Source: Rhinopithecus roxellana (taxonomy: Eukaryota; Chordata; Mammalia; Primates; Cercopithecidae). Taken from it: DNA of 64,000 nt. Within the stretch, counting starts at the first letter, position 1; each line of letters begins with the position of its first letter. Under the pieces are notes generated by a model. That model saw only the letters and a program-made list of their open reading frames with translations. It did no database searches and had not been told where the DNA came from. Below are positions 11,600-23,650 of this stretch, piece after piece. The stretch spans positions 28,909,483-28,973,482 of the forward strand of contig NC_044561.1 of NCBI RefSeq assembly GCF_007565055.1, read 5' to 3'. Position numbers and translations under genes: made by a program.

Positions 11600-11910
11600 T
11601 TTTTTTTTTTTTCTTTTTTTTTTGAGACAGAGTTTTTGCTCTGTCGCTCAGGCTGGAATGCAGTGGCATGATGCTGGCTCACCACAACCTCTACCTCCTG
11701 GGTTTCAAGCAGTTCTCCTGCCTCATCCTCCTGAGTGGCTGAGATTACAGGCACTTGCCACCACACCCAGCTAATTTTTTATAGTTTCAGTAGACACAGG
11801 GGTTTACCATGTTGGTCAGGCTGGTTTTGAACTCCTGACCTCAAGTGATCTGCCTGCCTCAGCCTCCCAAAGTGCTAGGATTACATGCGTGAGCTACCAC
11901 ACCCGGTCCC
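11600..11910 (-). mobile_element. Alu (shared A/B/C)
   Basis: Lies about 180 bp after the alpha acidic exon. Same insertion as 22577 and 33347. Confidence 0.93.
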
Positions 11911-12041
11911 ACCCAGAAGAGTTTCAACCACCAATTTATCCCCTAGTGTGCAGGTCCCTCCCTGGTTCCTCATAGGCTGAGTACTATGAGGTCACAATCT
12001 TCCCGGGTGTCACATATTGACTGATGTGTAGGGGCTTTAGG

Positions 12042-12344
12042 TATTTTTTTTTTTTTTTTTGAGACAGAGTCTCGCTGTCACCCAGGCTGCAGTGCAGTGG
12101 CCGGATCTCAGCTCACTGCAAGCTCCGCCTCCCGGGTTTAACGCCATTCTCCTGCCTCACCTCCGAGTAGCTGGGACTAACAGGCGCCCGCCACCTCGCC
12201 CGGCTTAGGTTTTTTTGTATTTTTAGTAGAGACGGGGTTTCACACCGTGTTAGCCAGGATGGTCTCGATCTCCTGACCTCGTGATCTGCCCGTCCCGACC
12301 TCCCAAAGTGCTGGGATCACAGGCTTGAGCCACCGCGCCCGGCC
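12042..12344 (-). mobile_element. AluYRa-like (shared A/B/C)
   Basis: GGCCGGATCTCAGCTCACTG. Same insertion as 23020 and 33797. Confidence 0.94.
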
Positions 12345-12674
12345 TAGGTATTCTTTTTATTGGTTGTCTTACTGCATTTTGTTGAAGCCACATGCGTTGC
12401 CATCCTAGTCAGCTCAGGGGCTCTTCAAGTATTTGACTTATGACCTAAGTAGCTGGGTATGGCTGATAAGAATAGACAAAGTGAGCTATTCTGCAGGCTA
12501 GTGAACTTTCAACTTAGACTAAACTTATTTGTTAAAGTGAGGACAAGTAAGCGGGGTGCAAGGGGGACCCAACAAGCAGGGCATTGCCCATCCAACCAGG
12601 AGCCTAGGATTCTTCTGTCCTTTGCTGACCTAAACAGGTTCAAGGCACTTGTCTTAAAAATGAACAGCTGTGTG

Positions 12675-12976
12675 CCGGGCGCTGTGGCTCAAGCCTGTAA
12701 TCCCAGCACTTTGGGAGGCCGAGACGGGCGGATCACGAGGTCAGGAGATCGAGACCATCCTGGCTAACACGGTGAAACCCCGTCTCTACTAAAAATACAA
12801 AAACTAGCCGGGCGAAGTGGCGGGCGCCTGTAGTCCCAGCTACTCGGGAGGCTGAGGCAGGAGAATGGCGTAAACTCGGGAGGCGGAGCTTGCAGTGAGC
12901 TGAGATCTGGCCACTGCACTCCAGCCGGGCGACAGAGCGAGACTCCGCCTCAAAAAAAAAAAAAAAAAAAAAAAAA
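12675..12976 (+). mobile_element. AluYRa-like, private to unit A
   Basis: Flanked by the direct repeat ATGAACAGCTGTGTG at 12660-12674 and 12976-12990. Units B and C have the uninterrupted site. Confidence 0.95.
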
Positions 12977-12990
12977 TGAACAGCTGTGTG

Positions 12991-13287
12991 GCTGGGCGCT
13001 GTGGCTCACGCTTGTAATCCCAGCACTTTGGGAGGCCGAGGCGGGCAGATCACGAGGTCAGGAGATCGAGACCATCCTGGCTAACATGGTGAAACCCTGT
13101 CTCTACTAAAACAAAAAATTAGCCAGGTGTGGTCACGGGCGCCTGTAGTCCCAGCTACTCGGGAGGCTGAGACAGGAGAATGGCGTGAACCCGGGAGGTG
13201 GAGCTTGCAGTGAACCGAGATCGCGCCACTGCACTCCAGCCTGGGCAACAGAACGAGACTCCGTCTCAAAAAAAAAAAAAAAAAAAA
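12991..13287 (+). mobile_element. AluY (shared A/B/C)
   Basis: Same insertion as 23651 and 34428. Confidence 0.94.
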
Positions 13288-13297
13288 TCGACTGCTG

Positions 13298-13590
13298 TGG
13301 TCGGGTATGGTGGCTCACGCCTGTAATCCCAGCCCTTTGGGAGGCCAAGGTGGGCAGATCACAAGATCAGGAGATCGAGACCATCCTGGCCAACATGGTG
13401 AAACCCCATCTCTACTAAAAATACAGAAATTAGCTGGGTGTGGTGGCACACGCCTGTGATCCCAGCTACTCGGGAGGCTGAGGCAGGAGAATAGCTTGAA
13501 CCTGGGAGGTGGAGGTTGCAGTGAGCTGAGATCGCACCCTGCACTCCAGCCTGGTGATAAAGCTAGACTCCATCTCAAAAAGACAAACAA
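13298..13590 (+). mobile_element. Alu (shared A/B/C)
   Basis: Same insertion as 23958 and 34735. Confidence 0.93.
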
Positions 13591-14059
13591 ACAACACCAA
13601 ACAGACCACTGGATGCATTATTTCCTTCACCTGATTTCTTTCCTTCTCAATTAATTCTGATGTAAGATGAGGCCCATATGTACAACGTACATAATAGTCC
13701 TTCTTGGGTGGAGTTCAGCGGGAATGTCTTCCCATCTCATACATGACATGCTAGGATGTTTTTAAATCACAACATATATCATCAACTGTATGCAGAGGCA
13801 TTGTCCTCCACACCAGTTTCCCTCTTGAATTAGGCATTGTGCGCTTGCCAATCTAAATTCAACTTCAAAGAAATTCTGTGGGAAAAGCTCTTGTCTTTTC
13901 CACACATGTCCTCTATGCTAGAATGTTTTGTCTTTGACATGGACTCAACCACTGTTTCACACAGTAGTTTTGTGAAGTCATCAGGAGACTAACAGTCTGT
14001 GTAAAGGGTGCAGCAGAATTGATCTAATCCTCATGGCATCTTCTTTTGTCTCATTGCAG

Positions 14060-14081
14060 ATTTTACCATCAGTTGTCCAGG
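14060..14081 (+). CDS. DRICH1: 22-nt microexon alpha, unit A
   Basis: Follows the strong acceptor tctcattgcag and is followed by gtacgt. It encodes ILPSVVQ plus the first base of Gly, phase 0 in and phase 1 out. It is conserved at 24728 and 35504, and in diverged form in the beta, E and F modules. Exons this short usually need exonic or intronic enhancers. Confidence 0.5.
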
Positions 14082-14351
14082 GTACGTACCTTGAACATAC
14101 TCACTTTCTGAGAAACACCTTGCTGGCTTAATATATAGAAACCTTAATCTGGGTTCCTGTTAAAAATCTTGGGGGTGTGGTGAGAGGAAATGATTTTGCA
14201 AGTGTATAAACTGTGAGCAGAGGGGCTGTAGAAATGTGTGTGAACCCAGAGGACCAACCAGGAGATTGTTTGTGAGCCAGTGTGTCTTCACCTGAGTAGG
14301 AGAAGTGAGTGCACTTCTCACTGACTTATCCTGATGTTGGTGGCTCTAAAG

Positions 14352-14396
14352 AGTGGATTCTGGAGAATCTCAGCACCGAAGAGGATACCTTTCCAG
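14352..14396 (+). CDS. DRICH1: 45-nt phase 1-1 exon, alpha, unit A (possible alternative or terminal exon)
   Basis: After ctctaaag the frame reads EWILENLSTEEDTFP and ends CCAG/gtaggc. It is frame-neutral, so it can be included or skipped. Reading past the donor stays open for about 25 more codons with the segment QEPSCYTC. That segment resembles QEPPGYPC at the same place in module E, so it might instead be a 3'-terminal exon. Confidence 0.4.
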
Positions 14397-14536
14397 GTAG
14401 GCAACAGGACTTCAGATGGGATCTAATCAAACAACATTTCCAGGAACCTTCATGTTATACCTGCTGCTTGGAGGCTGAGGGAGGCTGTAGAAAGAGAAAA
14501 AGGAAAAGTAATATAAGCTGCGTTTGTTATTTTCAG

Positions 14537-14553
14537 AGTTTAATGTCATCTTG
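14537..14553 (+). CDS. 17-nt candidate exon, alpha, unit A
   Basis: Flanked by ttattttcag and gtgaga. It would read EFNVIL in phase 1 and leave phase 0, which does not match the phase-1 acidic exon that follows. It is therefore a doubtful exon unless it is terminal. Units B and C have ATG instead of TTG as the last codon. Confidence 0.2.
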
Positions 14554-15004
14554 GTGAGAAGTACTATGTTTATGGACTTTTGAGTATCCTGTGTTTTCGA
14601 TCACCTCTTCTGCTTTATTATTTAAAGAATGATTTTTCTGAGAACAACTGCTCTTTTCTGTCTGTGCCACTGTAAAATCTCAGAGCCTTTGGTTTGGGAT
14701 GCAGTTCTGTCACAGGCAGTTACTTAATCTTGGATATAAAATTCTTCTGCAGTGTGCCCGGATGCTTAGGATAAATGGATCCTCACCTTATGAACTGTTA
14801 GGTTTCATGGCAGCACATTCATTGTCTGTCCTTGCTGTTTTACCACCTCTGGTATCAAGACATCTCCCTGGGTGTGGAGGACAGAACGAAAATTCACTCT
14901 GGGTTCACTGCAGAAGCTCCAATGTCTTGGAAATGGAGGGAGAAGCACAACCGTGAGCACACTGTCAGCATTCCATTTCTTCATTTGAAATGAGAATGTG
15001 CAGT

Positions 15005-15485
15005 TTTACCGTCATTTGTGGAAGAGACTTTCCTTTCCCCATTGGTTATTCTTGGCACCTCTGTTGAAGATCAGCTGACTCTATGTTTGCATTTAATTCT
15101 GGGGCTCTCGATTCTATATCTGTGATACGTATGGGTGCCCCCATGCTAGAAGCATGCTGTCTCAGTTTCTCTGTTTTTTATAGATTTCAATCTCATGAAT
15201 GTGTTCCTCCAACACTATTCTTTTTCAATGTTCCATGGTTATTTGCGGCATATAAAAATTCCTTAAAGTCTTAGGATTAACGTTTCCATTTCTGCACAGA
15301 TGTCTGTTGCCAGTTTGATAGCAGTTGTTGTGAGTCTGTAGATCATGTGTGTAGTATTGTGTGTTAGTCACGTTTACTCTTCCTATCCATGAATACAGGA
15401 AGCCTTTCAACTTATTTGTATGATCTTTACTTGAGTCTTTATTTTGACAGCTGATTAGCTAGATTTAACATGACTGAGATAGATT
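15005..15485 (-). mobile_element. Old L1 fragment, unit A
   Basis: Contains ACTTTCCTTTCCCCATTGG, GTTGAAGATCAGCTGACT and CTTCCTATCCATGAA, typical of antisense L1 ORF2. Confidence 0.8.
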
Positions 15486-15489
15486 GTGT

Positions 15490-15790
15490 GTTTTTTTTTT
15501 TTTTTTTTTTTTTGGAGATGGAGTCACTCTGTCACCATACTGGGGTGCAGTGATGTGATCTCCGCACACTGCCACCTCTGCCTCCAGATTCAAGTGATTC
15601 TCCTGCTTATCCTCCCAAGTAGCTGGGACAACAGGTGCGTGCCACCGCATCCTGCTAATTTTTGTCTTTTTAGTAGAGATGTGGTTTTGCCATGTTGGCC
15701 AGGATGGTCTTGTTCTCTTGACCTCATGATCCACCCACCTCAGCCTCCCAAAGTGCTGGGATTACAGGCATGAGCCACTATGCTGGCCAA
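15490..15790 (-). mobile_element. Alu (shared A/B/C)
   Basis: Inserted in the old L1. Same insertion as 26170 and 36950. Confidence 0.93.
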
Positions 15791-16198
15791 ATTTGTGGTA
15801 TCGTATACCAGTATTTTGTATATCTGAATGAATAGGGCATCAAAAAATACTATGTAAGCTAGTTAACCAAAAATCACCCCCGTACTCATGGACGTTTTTT
15901 CATGAATTTCTTCATTTCTATTGGTATATATTTTCTCATTTCAGTAGATCATGTATATTTGAACCTGGAAACTTATCCTTATGGCAGAAAGTGTTCAGAG
16001 TCACATCTCTCAGCTTCACTGGTATAGGTTGCGCAGGCTCTGGGTGCTTGGCCTGTTTGAATGAAGCTTGATCTTTAGGGAATCTCCTCAGGGAGAGTGA
16101 CACAGAGCTGCTGAAGCCCTTGACCGCAGGGGTCCAAAAGGTTGTGTGCACACACCCTGGTTCCAGAAGAAGACTTACAAGGAGGAAATCATGACTAT

Positions 16199-16497
16199 TT
16201 TTTTTTTTTTTTTTTTGAGATGGAGTCTTGCTCTGTCGCCCAGACTGGAGTACAGTGGTGCGATCTCGGCTCACTGCAAGCTCCGCCTCCTGGGTTCACA
16301 CCATTCTCCTGCGTCAGCTTCCCGAGTAGCTGGGACCACAGGCACCCGCCACCACATCCGGCTAATTTTTTGTATTTTTAGTAGAAACGGGGTTTCACCA
16401 TGTTAACCAGGACGGTCTCAATCTCCTGACCTTGTGATCCGCCCTCCTCGGCCTCCCAAAGTGCTGGGATTACAGGCATGAGCCACCGTGCCTGGCT
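16199..16497 (-). mobile_element. AluY (shared A/B/C)
   Basis: Same insertion as 26870 and 37650. Flanked by a GACTATTTT direct repeat. Confidence 0.93.
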
Positions 16498-16565
16498 GAC
16501 TATTTTAATTGTAGCATTTTAATATTAATTTTTGAACGACCTCTATGAAAAAGAAATTGGGATCA

Positions 16566-16862
16566 GCTGGGCGCGGTGGCTCATGCCTGTAATCCCAGCA
16601 CTTGGGAGGCCGAGGTGAGTGGATGATGAGGTCAGGAGATTGAGACCATCCTGGCTAACATGGTGAAACTGTGTCTCTACTAAAAATACAAAAAAATTAG
16701 CCAGGCCTGGTGGTGGGTGCCTGTAGTTCCAGCTACTCAGGAGGCTGAGGCAGGAGAATGGTGTGAACGGGCAAGCGGAGCTTGCAGTGAGCTGAGATCA
16801 CGCTCCTGCATGTCAGCCTGGGGGACAGAGCAAGACTCTGTCTCAAAAAAAAAAAAAAAAAA
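16566..16862 (+). mobile_element. Alu (shared A/B/C)
   Basis: Same insertion as 27246 and 38026. Confidence 0.93.
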
Positions 16863-17342
16863 GAGTGTGTGATCAGTAGAGTAGAGTAATTTGGGTGAAA
16901 TTGAATCCACTTCACCAATAAATTAAGTAATTAATCCTTAAAACAGATGCTAAATATAGTACCCATCATAATTGGATCCTAGTGTACTGCCATGGTCTTG
17001 AATACATTAAGAAAATGCTGTTTGTTAGAAGACTTTCAAAACATTGAGAGGGAGGAAGGCACTCTTCCATTGACCCCTCAGTGTGCATTTAGATCCATTT
17101 GGGGTAGACTGTTTTGTGTTGCTCCCTGATGCCTCTAGCCACAAGGGCCAAGGCCTCCACGTCTCATGTCTTTCTTTCTCCCCTTCTCTGCCATCCCTCT
17201 TCCACTCAGGGGAATAGTACAGCATCAACTCAGTCCATGCTTGTTAATCAACCACCTCCATATACCACATCCAGCAAAGCTCCCTGAGTGACTCACAGTC
17301 ACAAACACCCAGGGCACTGATCTTTCCTCTGTGGCCTTCCAG

Positions 17343-17448
17343 GTTCTTCTGAGGACAATCTGAATTTAATACGCCTTCCGCCAAGTGAATTGGTGATTGG
17401 GAAAATGATGATAATGATGAGGATGATGAGGATGTTGATATCATCCAG
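17343..17448 (+). pseudogene. DRICH1: Acidic exon beta, unit A (1-nt deletion, frameshift)
   Basis: 106 nt, against 107 nt in units B and C. The deletion is in an A run (AGTGAATTGG here, AGTGAAATTGG in B and C). After SSEDNLNLIRLPPSE the frame shifts, and the Asp-rich tail becomes a Met-rich one. Borders ccttccag and gtaagacc are intact. A homopolymer sequencing error is a realistic alternative, because this half of the window has many single-base indels. Confidence 0.6.
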
Positions 17449-17576
17449 GTAAGACCACCTTTCTTTTGTCCTTCTGAGGAAATGTTGGTTTTCTGATGTG
17501 AGAAACAAACTCACTAGTCCAAACCCAAAGAATGGACTCAGGGAGCTGAAAAATAGAAAAGTGAGATTTTCTTTCC

Positions 17577-17878
17577 TTTTTTTTCTTTTTCTTTTTCTTT
17601 TTTTTTTAAGAAAGAGTCTAGTTCAGTTGGCCAGGCTGCAGTGCAGTGGTGCAATCTCGGCTCTATCTCCTGGCTCAATGAATTTCTCCTGCCTCAGCCT
17701 CCTGAGTAGCTGGGATTACAGGCATGTGTCCCCATGCCTAGCTAATTTTTGTGTTCTTAGTAGAGATGGTGTTTCAGCATGTTAGCCAGGCTGGTCTCCA
17801 ACTCCTGACCTCAGTAATCTGCCCACCTCAGCTTCCCAAAGTGCTTGGGATTACAGGCATGAGCCACCCCGCCTGGCC
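17577..17878 (-). mobile_element. Old Alu (shared A/B/C)
   Basis: Diverged, AluJ-like. Lies 130 bp after the beta acidic exon. Same insertion as 28270 and 39050. Confidence 0.92.
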
Positions 17879-18813
17879 GAAAGTGAGACTTTAATGACAG
17901 TGTTTCAAGATGCGGTATCTTATGGGCAGACACACCCAGCACAGTTTCCACAAGGAATTTATCCCCTAGTGTGCAGGCCTCTCCCCTGGTTCCTCATAGG
18001 CTGAGTATTATGGGGTCACAATCTTTCCAGGTGTTGCCTATTGATTTTTGGGGAGAGGCTTTAGGTATTTTTCTAGGGTGGTCTTACTGCAATTTTGTTG
18101 CAGCCCACAATGCATTGCCGTCCTGGTCAGCTGTCTCTGGGCAGGCTGATAAGAACAGACCAAAGCGAGCTATTTTGCAGTCTGGTAAACTTTCATCTTA
18201 ATCTTCTTTGGTTGAAGTGAGGGCAACGAAGCGGGGAGGAGGTGGGGCCAATAAGCAGGCATTGCCCTTCCAAGCAGGAGCCTGGCATATCCTATTTCTT
18301 CTGTCCTTTGCTGACCTAACCGGTACAAAGACACTTTGTGTTAGAAATGGACTACTGTATACATTATTTCCCTCCACCTGATTTCTTTCCTTCTCAGTTA
18401 ATCTTGATATAAAAATATGACAAGGCACATTATGTACAACATACACAATTCTCTTTGTGAGGATGGAGTTCGGTCTGAGTTTCTTTCATCTGATACATGA
18501 CACACTAGGATGTTTTGAAGGACAGCATCCATCATCAACTGTATTGCAGAGGGATTTTCCTCCAAAACCAATTTTTCTCCTTGGATTAGGGCCTTGTGCA
18601 TTACCAAGTTAAATCACCTTCAGAGAAATTCTGTGGGAAAAGCTTTTGTCTTTTCCACACATGTCCTCTATGCTAGAATGTTTGGCCTTTGACCTTGACT
18701 CACCACTGTTTCACAAGTAGTTTTGTGAAATCATCAGGAGACTAACAGATCTGTGTAAGGGGTGCAGCAGAATTGATCTAATCCTCACGGCATCTTCTTT
18801 TGTCTCATTGCAG

Positions 18814-18835
18814 ATTTTCCCATTGCGTGACCAAG
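18814..18835 (+). CDS. DRICH1: 22-nt microexon beta, unit A
   Basis: Follows tctcattgcag, precedes gtatgtacc, and encodes IFPLRDQ plus one base. Arg replaces the Pro found at this position in units B and C. Phase 0 in, phase 1 out. Confidence 0.5.
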
Positions 18836-18931
18836 GTATGTACCTTGAACTAACTCACTTTCTGAGAACAAGCTTGTTGGCTTAATATATAGAAACCTTA
18901 ATCTGGGTTCCTGTTAAAAATATTGGGGGTT

Positions 18932-19242
18932 GGCCAGGCACGGTGGCTCAAGCCTGTAATCCCAGCACTTTGGAGGGCCGAGATGGGCAGATCACGAGGT
19001 CAGGAGAATCGAGACCATCCTGGCTAACACAGTGAAACCCCGTCTCTACTAAAAAAAAAAAAACACAAAAACTAGCCGGGCAGGTGGCGGGTGCGGTAGT
19101 CCCAGCCTTCTCGGGAGGCTGAGGCAGGAGAATGGCGTAAACCCGGGAGGCGGACCTTGCAGTGAGCTGAGATCCGGCCACTGCACTCCAGTCCGGGCGA
19201 CAGAGCGAGGACTCCGCCTCAAAAAAAAAAAAAAAAAAAAAA
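18932..19242 (+). mobile_element. Chimeric Alu at the A/B joint
   Basis: The left arm carries gagatgggcag, as in the Alu at 40396. The right arm carries ggcgtaaaccc and the gaatggagtttc flank, as in the Alu at 7932. The switch lies between 18991 and 19040. Confidence 0.92.
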
Positions 19243-19525
19243 GAATGGAGTTTCATCGCTTTCTCTTGTCTTCTCCATCTTTGTGCGATGATGGCGGTGA
19301 CACCAGCAGAAATTGGTGAGGAGGCAGAACAGGAATCACGTCCCACTTCTCTGACACAGAGCAGACAGGACACAAGTCAGGACAGACACAGACAGGTGCC
19401 AGGCCTGATCTTTCTGGGGCTAGGACAGATGAGTTTTTCCTTTTCACCCTCTTCTGGAAGCCACTTGAGGAATAGTCCTTGAGGAGACAGTATTGTCCAA
19501 GGGTTGTCTGGCCTAGAAATGTGCT

Positions 19526-19822
19526 TTTTTTTTTTTTTTTTTGAGAGGGACCCTCACTGTGTTGCCCAGCTGGAGTGCAGTGGTGTGATCTCAGTTCACT
19601 GCAACGTCCACCTCCCAAGTTCAAGTGATTCTCCTGCCTCAGCCTGTTGAGTAGCTGGAATTACAGGCATGCACCACCACGCCCAGCTAATTTTTGTATT
19701 TGCAGTAGAGATGGGGTTTCTCCATGTTGGCCAGGCTGGTCTCAAACTCCTGACATCAGGCGATCCGCCCACCACGGCCTCCCAAAGTGGTGGGATTACA
19801 CACGTGAGCCACCATGCCTGGC
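19526..19822 (-). mobile_element. Alu, unit B
   Basis: Counterpart of 8528 in unit A. Confidence 0.93.
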
Positions 19823-20678
19823 TGACGTGTTTCAACTGGACAGAGCTCCCCTAGCACTAATACCAGGGGAGGTGGGGAGGGACACAAGTTCCAGTGCACC
19901 AGGAGCCAGCAAAGGGATGGGGACTGATTCCAGAGTCCAGCTCATCCTTGCAACTGTTCTGTGGAATCCACAACACATCAGTTTCCACTTATTTTGTAGA
20001 AGGTTTGGAATCTCAGTGTCAAACTCTATCTGTGTTGTGTCTTCCCACAGGGTGGATAGAGGAACCCTGGCTATGGGCATTTACTGCCAGGGCAGTGACT
20101 GTGTCTTCCTCATTAGTCCTTACCCCAGAGCTCAGTCCTGGGGAGAACATGTTAGGCCCCATGGGCACTGTAGTGAACACATCCGTGGGGTGAGTTCTAG
20201 GTCAGCCCTGGGCTGGGATCTAGCGCAGGTGTGGAAATGTTCCCGTCTCAGCCTGTCCAGCCTGTTGAGCCCTACACCAATCCTGGAGCCTGCCCCAGCT
20301 TCTGAGTCAGGGTCCCTGGAGATGAGGTTGAGCTCCTGAGGACAGTGAGGTGCCCCTGCCCCTCGGCTTTTGCTTCTCTGATGCTGTCTAGACAGGGAGT
20401 GCAGGGCCACGCTCTTCCCCTGTGTGCACATGCGCCCCCTGCTGGCCTGCCTCTGGACCTGGATGTTGTCCTCATTGTCATCTCCCCAGCCCCACACAGT
20501 GACTGGCCCTTGTGCACATGCCCAGGAAGTAACCATAAATGTATGGTAGCAGCACAGCTGTAAACCAATTTGCAAGAAAACACCAGGGGAGGGGGTCATG
20601 TCTTCCTCATGTCTGGGTCTCCTGTGTCATCTACTGTGGTTGTCAGTCATATATGTGCCTCCTCGTATTTCTTCTTCT

Positions 20679-20975
20679 TTTTTTTTTTTTTTAGAGATGG
20701 AGTCTTGCTCTGTCGCCCAGGCTGGAGTGCAGTGGCCAGATCTCAGCTCATTGCAAGCTCCGTCTCCCGGGTTCCTGCCATTCTCCTGCCTTAGCCTCTG
20801 GAGTAGCTGGGACTACAGGCGCCCGCCACCTCGCCCAGCTAGTTTTTTGTATTTTTTAGTAGAGACGGGGTTTCATCATGTTAGTCAGGATGGTCTCGAA
20901 ATCCTGACCTCGTGATCCGCCCATCTCAGCCTCCCAAAGTGCTGGGATTACAGGCTTGAGCCACCGCGCCTGGCT
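20679..20975 (-). mobile_element. AluYRa-like, unit B
   Basis: Counterpart of 9680 in unit A. Confidence 0.93.
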
Positions 20976-21023
20976 GCCTCCTCATATTTCAATACATTTA
21001 AATATTTACAATTAAAAGTTCAG

Positions 21024-21318
21024 GACTGGGCATGGTGGCTCACACCTGTAATTCCAGCACTTTAGAAGGCCAGGGCAGGTGGATCACCTGAGGTCAGGAG
21101 TTAGAGACCAGGCTGACCAACATGGTAAAACCCCATCTCTACTAAAAATGCAAAAATTAGCCATGTATGGTGTTGCATGTCTGTCATCCCAGCTACTCAG
21201 GAGACTGAGGCAGGAGAATCGCCTGAACCCGGGAGGCGGAGGTTGCAGTGAGCCGAGTTCATGCCATTGTACTCCAGCCTGGGCAGCAAGAGTGAACCTC
21301 CATCTCACAACATTGAAA
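21024..21318 (+). mobile_element. Alu, unit B
   Basis: Counterpart of 10031 in unit A. Confidence 0.93.
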
Positions 21319-22333
21319 AAAACAAAAACAAAAACCTCATCACAACAGCCGCCGTGCAATGGCCTGACAGAACGCTCTTTCCCATCTGCTGTGAGCCGGA
21401 CTGAGGGGCCGATTGTTGAACTCCTGTAACTCAAAGCATGCATGTCAAAGTGGGAATCTCAGGGCTATGAGATTGGAGGTGAGACCTATAATGGGCCAGT
21501 GGAAGGAAAAAGTTGAAAGGTCGTTCCTTCAGTTCTTCTTTCTCACTTGAAGGCTGGCAAGTGTGAGCGATGCCTTTCTAGAGACCTCTGACTCCCCAGA
21601 GCCCAGGGAGAGTCTGACAACACCGAGGGAAGGACAGAGTGATCTTGTGTAACCCAGTGTGGCCTCACCTGGAGTAGGAGGGTGGGCGAGTTGCTCTCTG
21701 GAATAACTTCTTGTGGAGTTTTTGTTTCTAATGATTGGCCAGTGGACACCGTCCATGAGGGCAGCTGCAGTGAGGCAGACCTGCAGGTGGAGAATGATAC
21801 TCTAGGAGGATCTCTGGGAGCAGTTGGGTGCCACCTGTTGCTTTGGAACCTAGGAACAGGGTGAGGAAGTCAGAACCAAAGGAACTATGTGTAGAAGTCT
21901 GACTTGTTCCTTTTGTATTTTAATAAGATAGAGGTGAGACAATTAGTGTCCATGGGCTTTGTGTGCTGTAAACATTTTTTTTTTTTAACCATTTTGTAAC
22001 CATTTTTTTCCTTGCTCTGATTTTAACGATTACCTTTCCCAGAAGACCGGTTTTTCCTTTCCATGTTACAGCAAACATCAAAGCCTTGAGTTTTGATTGG
22101 TTAATATCTTCTGGAACTTGGGAATGCAAGAGCCTTATTAGGTCCAGGCACTGACTAAGATGCGAGGTATCTGGTGAGACTCCCTCATGCTCACTACTTG
22201 AACATAGTTGTTTCTCTGAGATGGTGTCAGAATCTTCAGTCCCGCGCTCCATATGCCGCATCCAGCAAAGCTCCCTGAGGGACTCACAGTCTCCAACCCC
22301 CAGGGCACTGACATTAACTCTGTGTCCTTTTAG

Positions 22334-22401
22334 GTCCCCCTGAGGACAGCCTGAGTTTAGAATCTCTAACACCAAGTGAGAAACACATTGATGATGTCCA
22401 G
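22334..22401 (+). CDS. DRICH1: Acidic exon alpha, unit B
   Basis: 68 nt between cctttta-g and gtaagacc. It reads (G)PPEDSLSLESLTPSEKHIDD and ends VQ, phase 1 to 0. It is intact, with a consensus donor. The incoming phase matches the beta microexon at 18814, so the modules of units A and B join in frame. Confidence 0.6.
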
Positions 22402-22576
22402 GTAAGACCCCTTTCTTTGCCTTCTGAGGAAATGTTGCTTTCCTGATGTGAGAAACAAACTCACCCATCCAAATCCAAAGAATGAACTCAGGCCCGCAGA
22501 ACAGAGAAAGCGAGACTTTTAATGGTGGTCTTGCAACATTGGGTGTCTGAGGGCAGACACACCCAGAACAGTTTCT

Positions 22577-22886
22577 TTTTTTTTTTTTTTCTTTTTTTTT
22601 GAGACGGAGTTTTGCTCTGTCGCTCAGGCTGGAATGCAGTGGCATGATGCTGGCTCACCAAACCTCTACCTCTTGGGTTCAAGCAGTTCTCCTGCCTCAG
22701 CCTCCTGAGTGGCTGAGATTACAGGCACTTGCCACCACACCCAGCTAATTTTTTTATAGTTTCAGTAGACACAGGGGTTTTACCATGTTGGCCAGGCTGG
22801 TTTTGAACTCCTGACCTCAACTGATCTGCCTGCCTCAGCCTCCCAAAGTGCTAGGATTACATGTGTGAGCTACCACACCCGGTCCC
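22577..22886 (-). mobile_element. Alu, unit B
   Basis: Counterpart of 11600 in unit A. Confidence 0.93.
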
Positions 22887-23019
22887 ACCCAGAAGAGTTT
22901 CAACCACCAATTTATCCCCTAGTGTGCAGGTCCCTCCCCTGGTTCCTCATAGGCTGAGTACTATGAGGTCACAATCTTCCCGGGTGTCACATATTGACTG
23001 ATGTGTAGGGGCTTTAGGT

Positions 23020-23323
23020 TTTTTTTTTTTTTTTTTTTTGAGACAGAGTCTCGCTCTGTCACCCAGGCTGCAGTGCAGTGGCCGGATCTCAGCTCACTGC
23101 AAGCTCCGCCTCCCGGGTTTACATCATTCTCCTGCCTCAACCTCCCGAGTAGCTGGGACTACAGGCGCCCGCCAACTCGCCCGGCTAGTTTTTTGTATTT
23201 TTTAGTAGAGACGGGGTTTCACCGTGTTAGCCAGGATGGTCTCGATCTCCTGACCTCGTGATCTGCCCGTCTCGACCTCCCAAAGTGCTGGGATCACAGG
23301 CTTGAGCCACCGCGCCCGGCCTA
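23020..23323 (-). mobile_element. AluYRa-like, unit B
   Basis: Counterpart of 12042 in unit A. Confidence 0.93.
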
Positions 23324-23650
23324 GGTATTCTTTTTTATTGTTGTCTTACTGCATTTTGTTGAAGCCACATGCGTTGCCATCCTAGTCAGCTCAGGGGCTC
23401 TTCAAGTATTTGACTTATGACCTAAGTAGCTGGGTAGGCTGATAAGAATAGACAAAGTGAGCTATTCTGCAGGCTAGTGAACTTTCAACTTAGACTAAAC
23501 TTATTTGTTAAAGTGAGGACAACTAAGTGGGGTGGAAGGGGGACCCAACAAGCAGGCATTGCCCATCCAACCAGGAGCCTAGGATTTCTTCTGTCCTTTT
23601 GCTGACCTAAACAGGTTCAAGGCACTTTGTCTTAAAACGACAGCTGTGTG

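Larger units (their letters stand above)
7993..18990 (+). repeat. 10.7-kb tandem unit A
   Basis: First of three direct copies. It begins inside the Alu at 7932 and ends inside the chimeric Alu at 18932. It is about 11.0 kb long because of one private Alu (12675-12976). It carries alpha and beta modules. It differs from B and C by many single-base indels, more than B and C differ from each other. Confidence 0.9.

Noticed and set aside
21743..21786. Candidate exon VDTVHEGSCSEADLQ upstream of the alpha acidic exon (also in units A and C)
   Set aside because: It sits where the 45-nt exon of the beta module should be, but it would leave phase 0, which does not fit the phase-1 acidic exon. In unit A the donor is CAGatgg.
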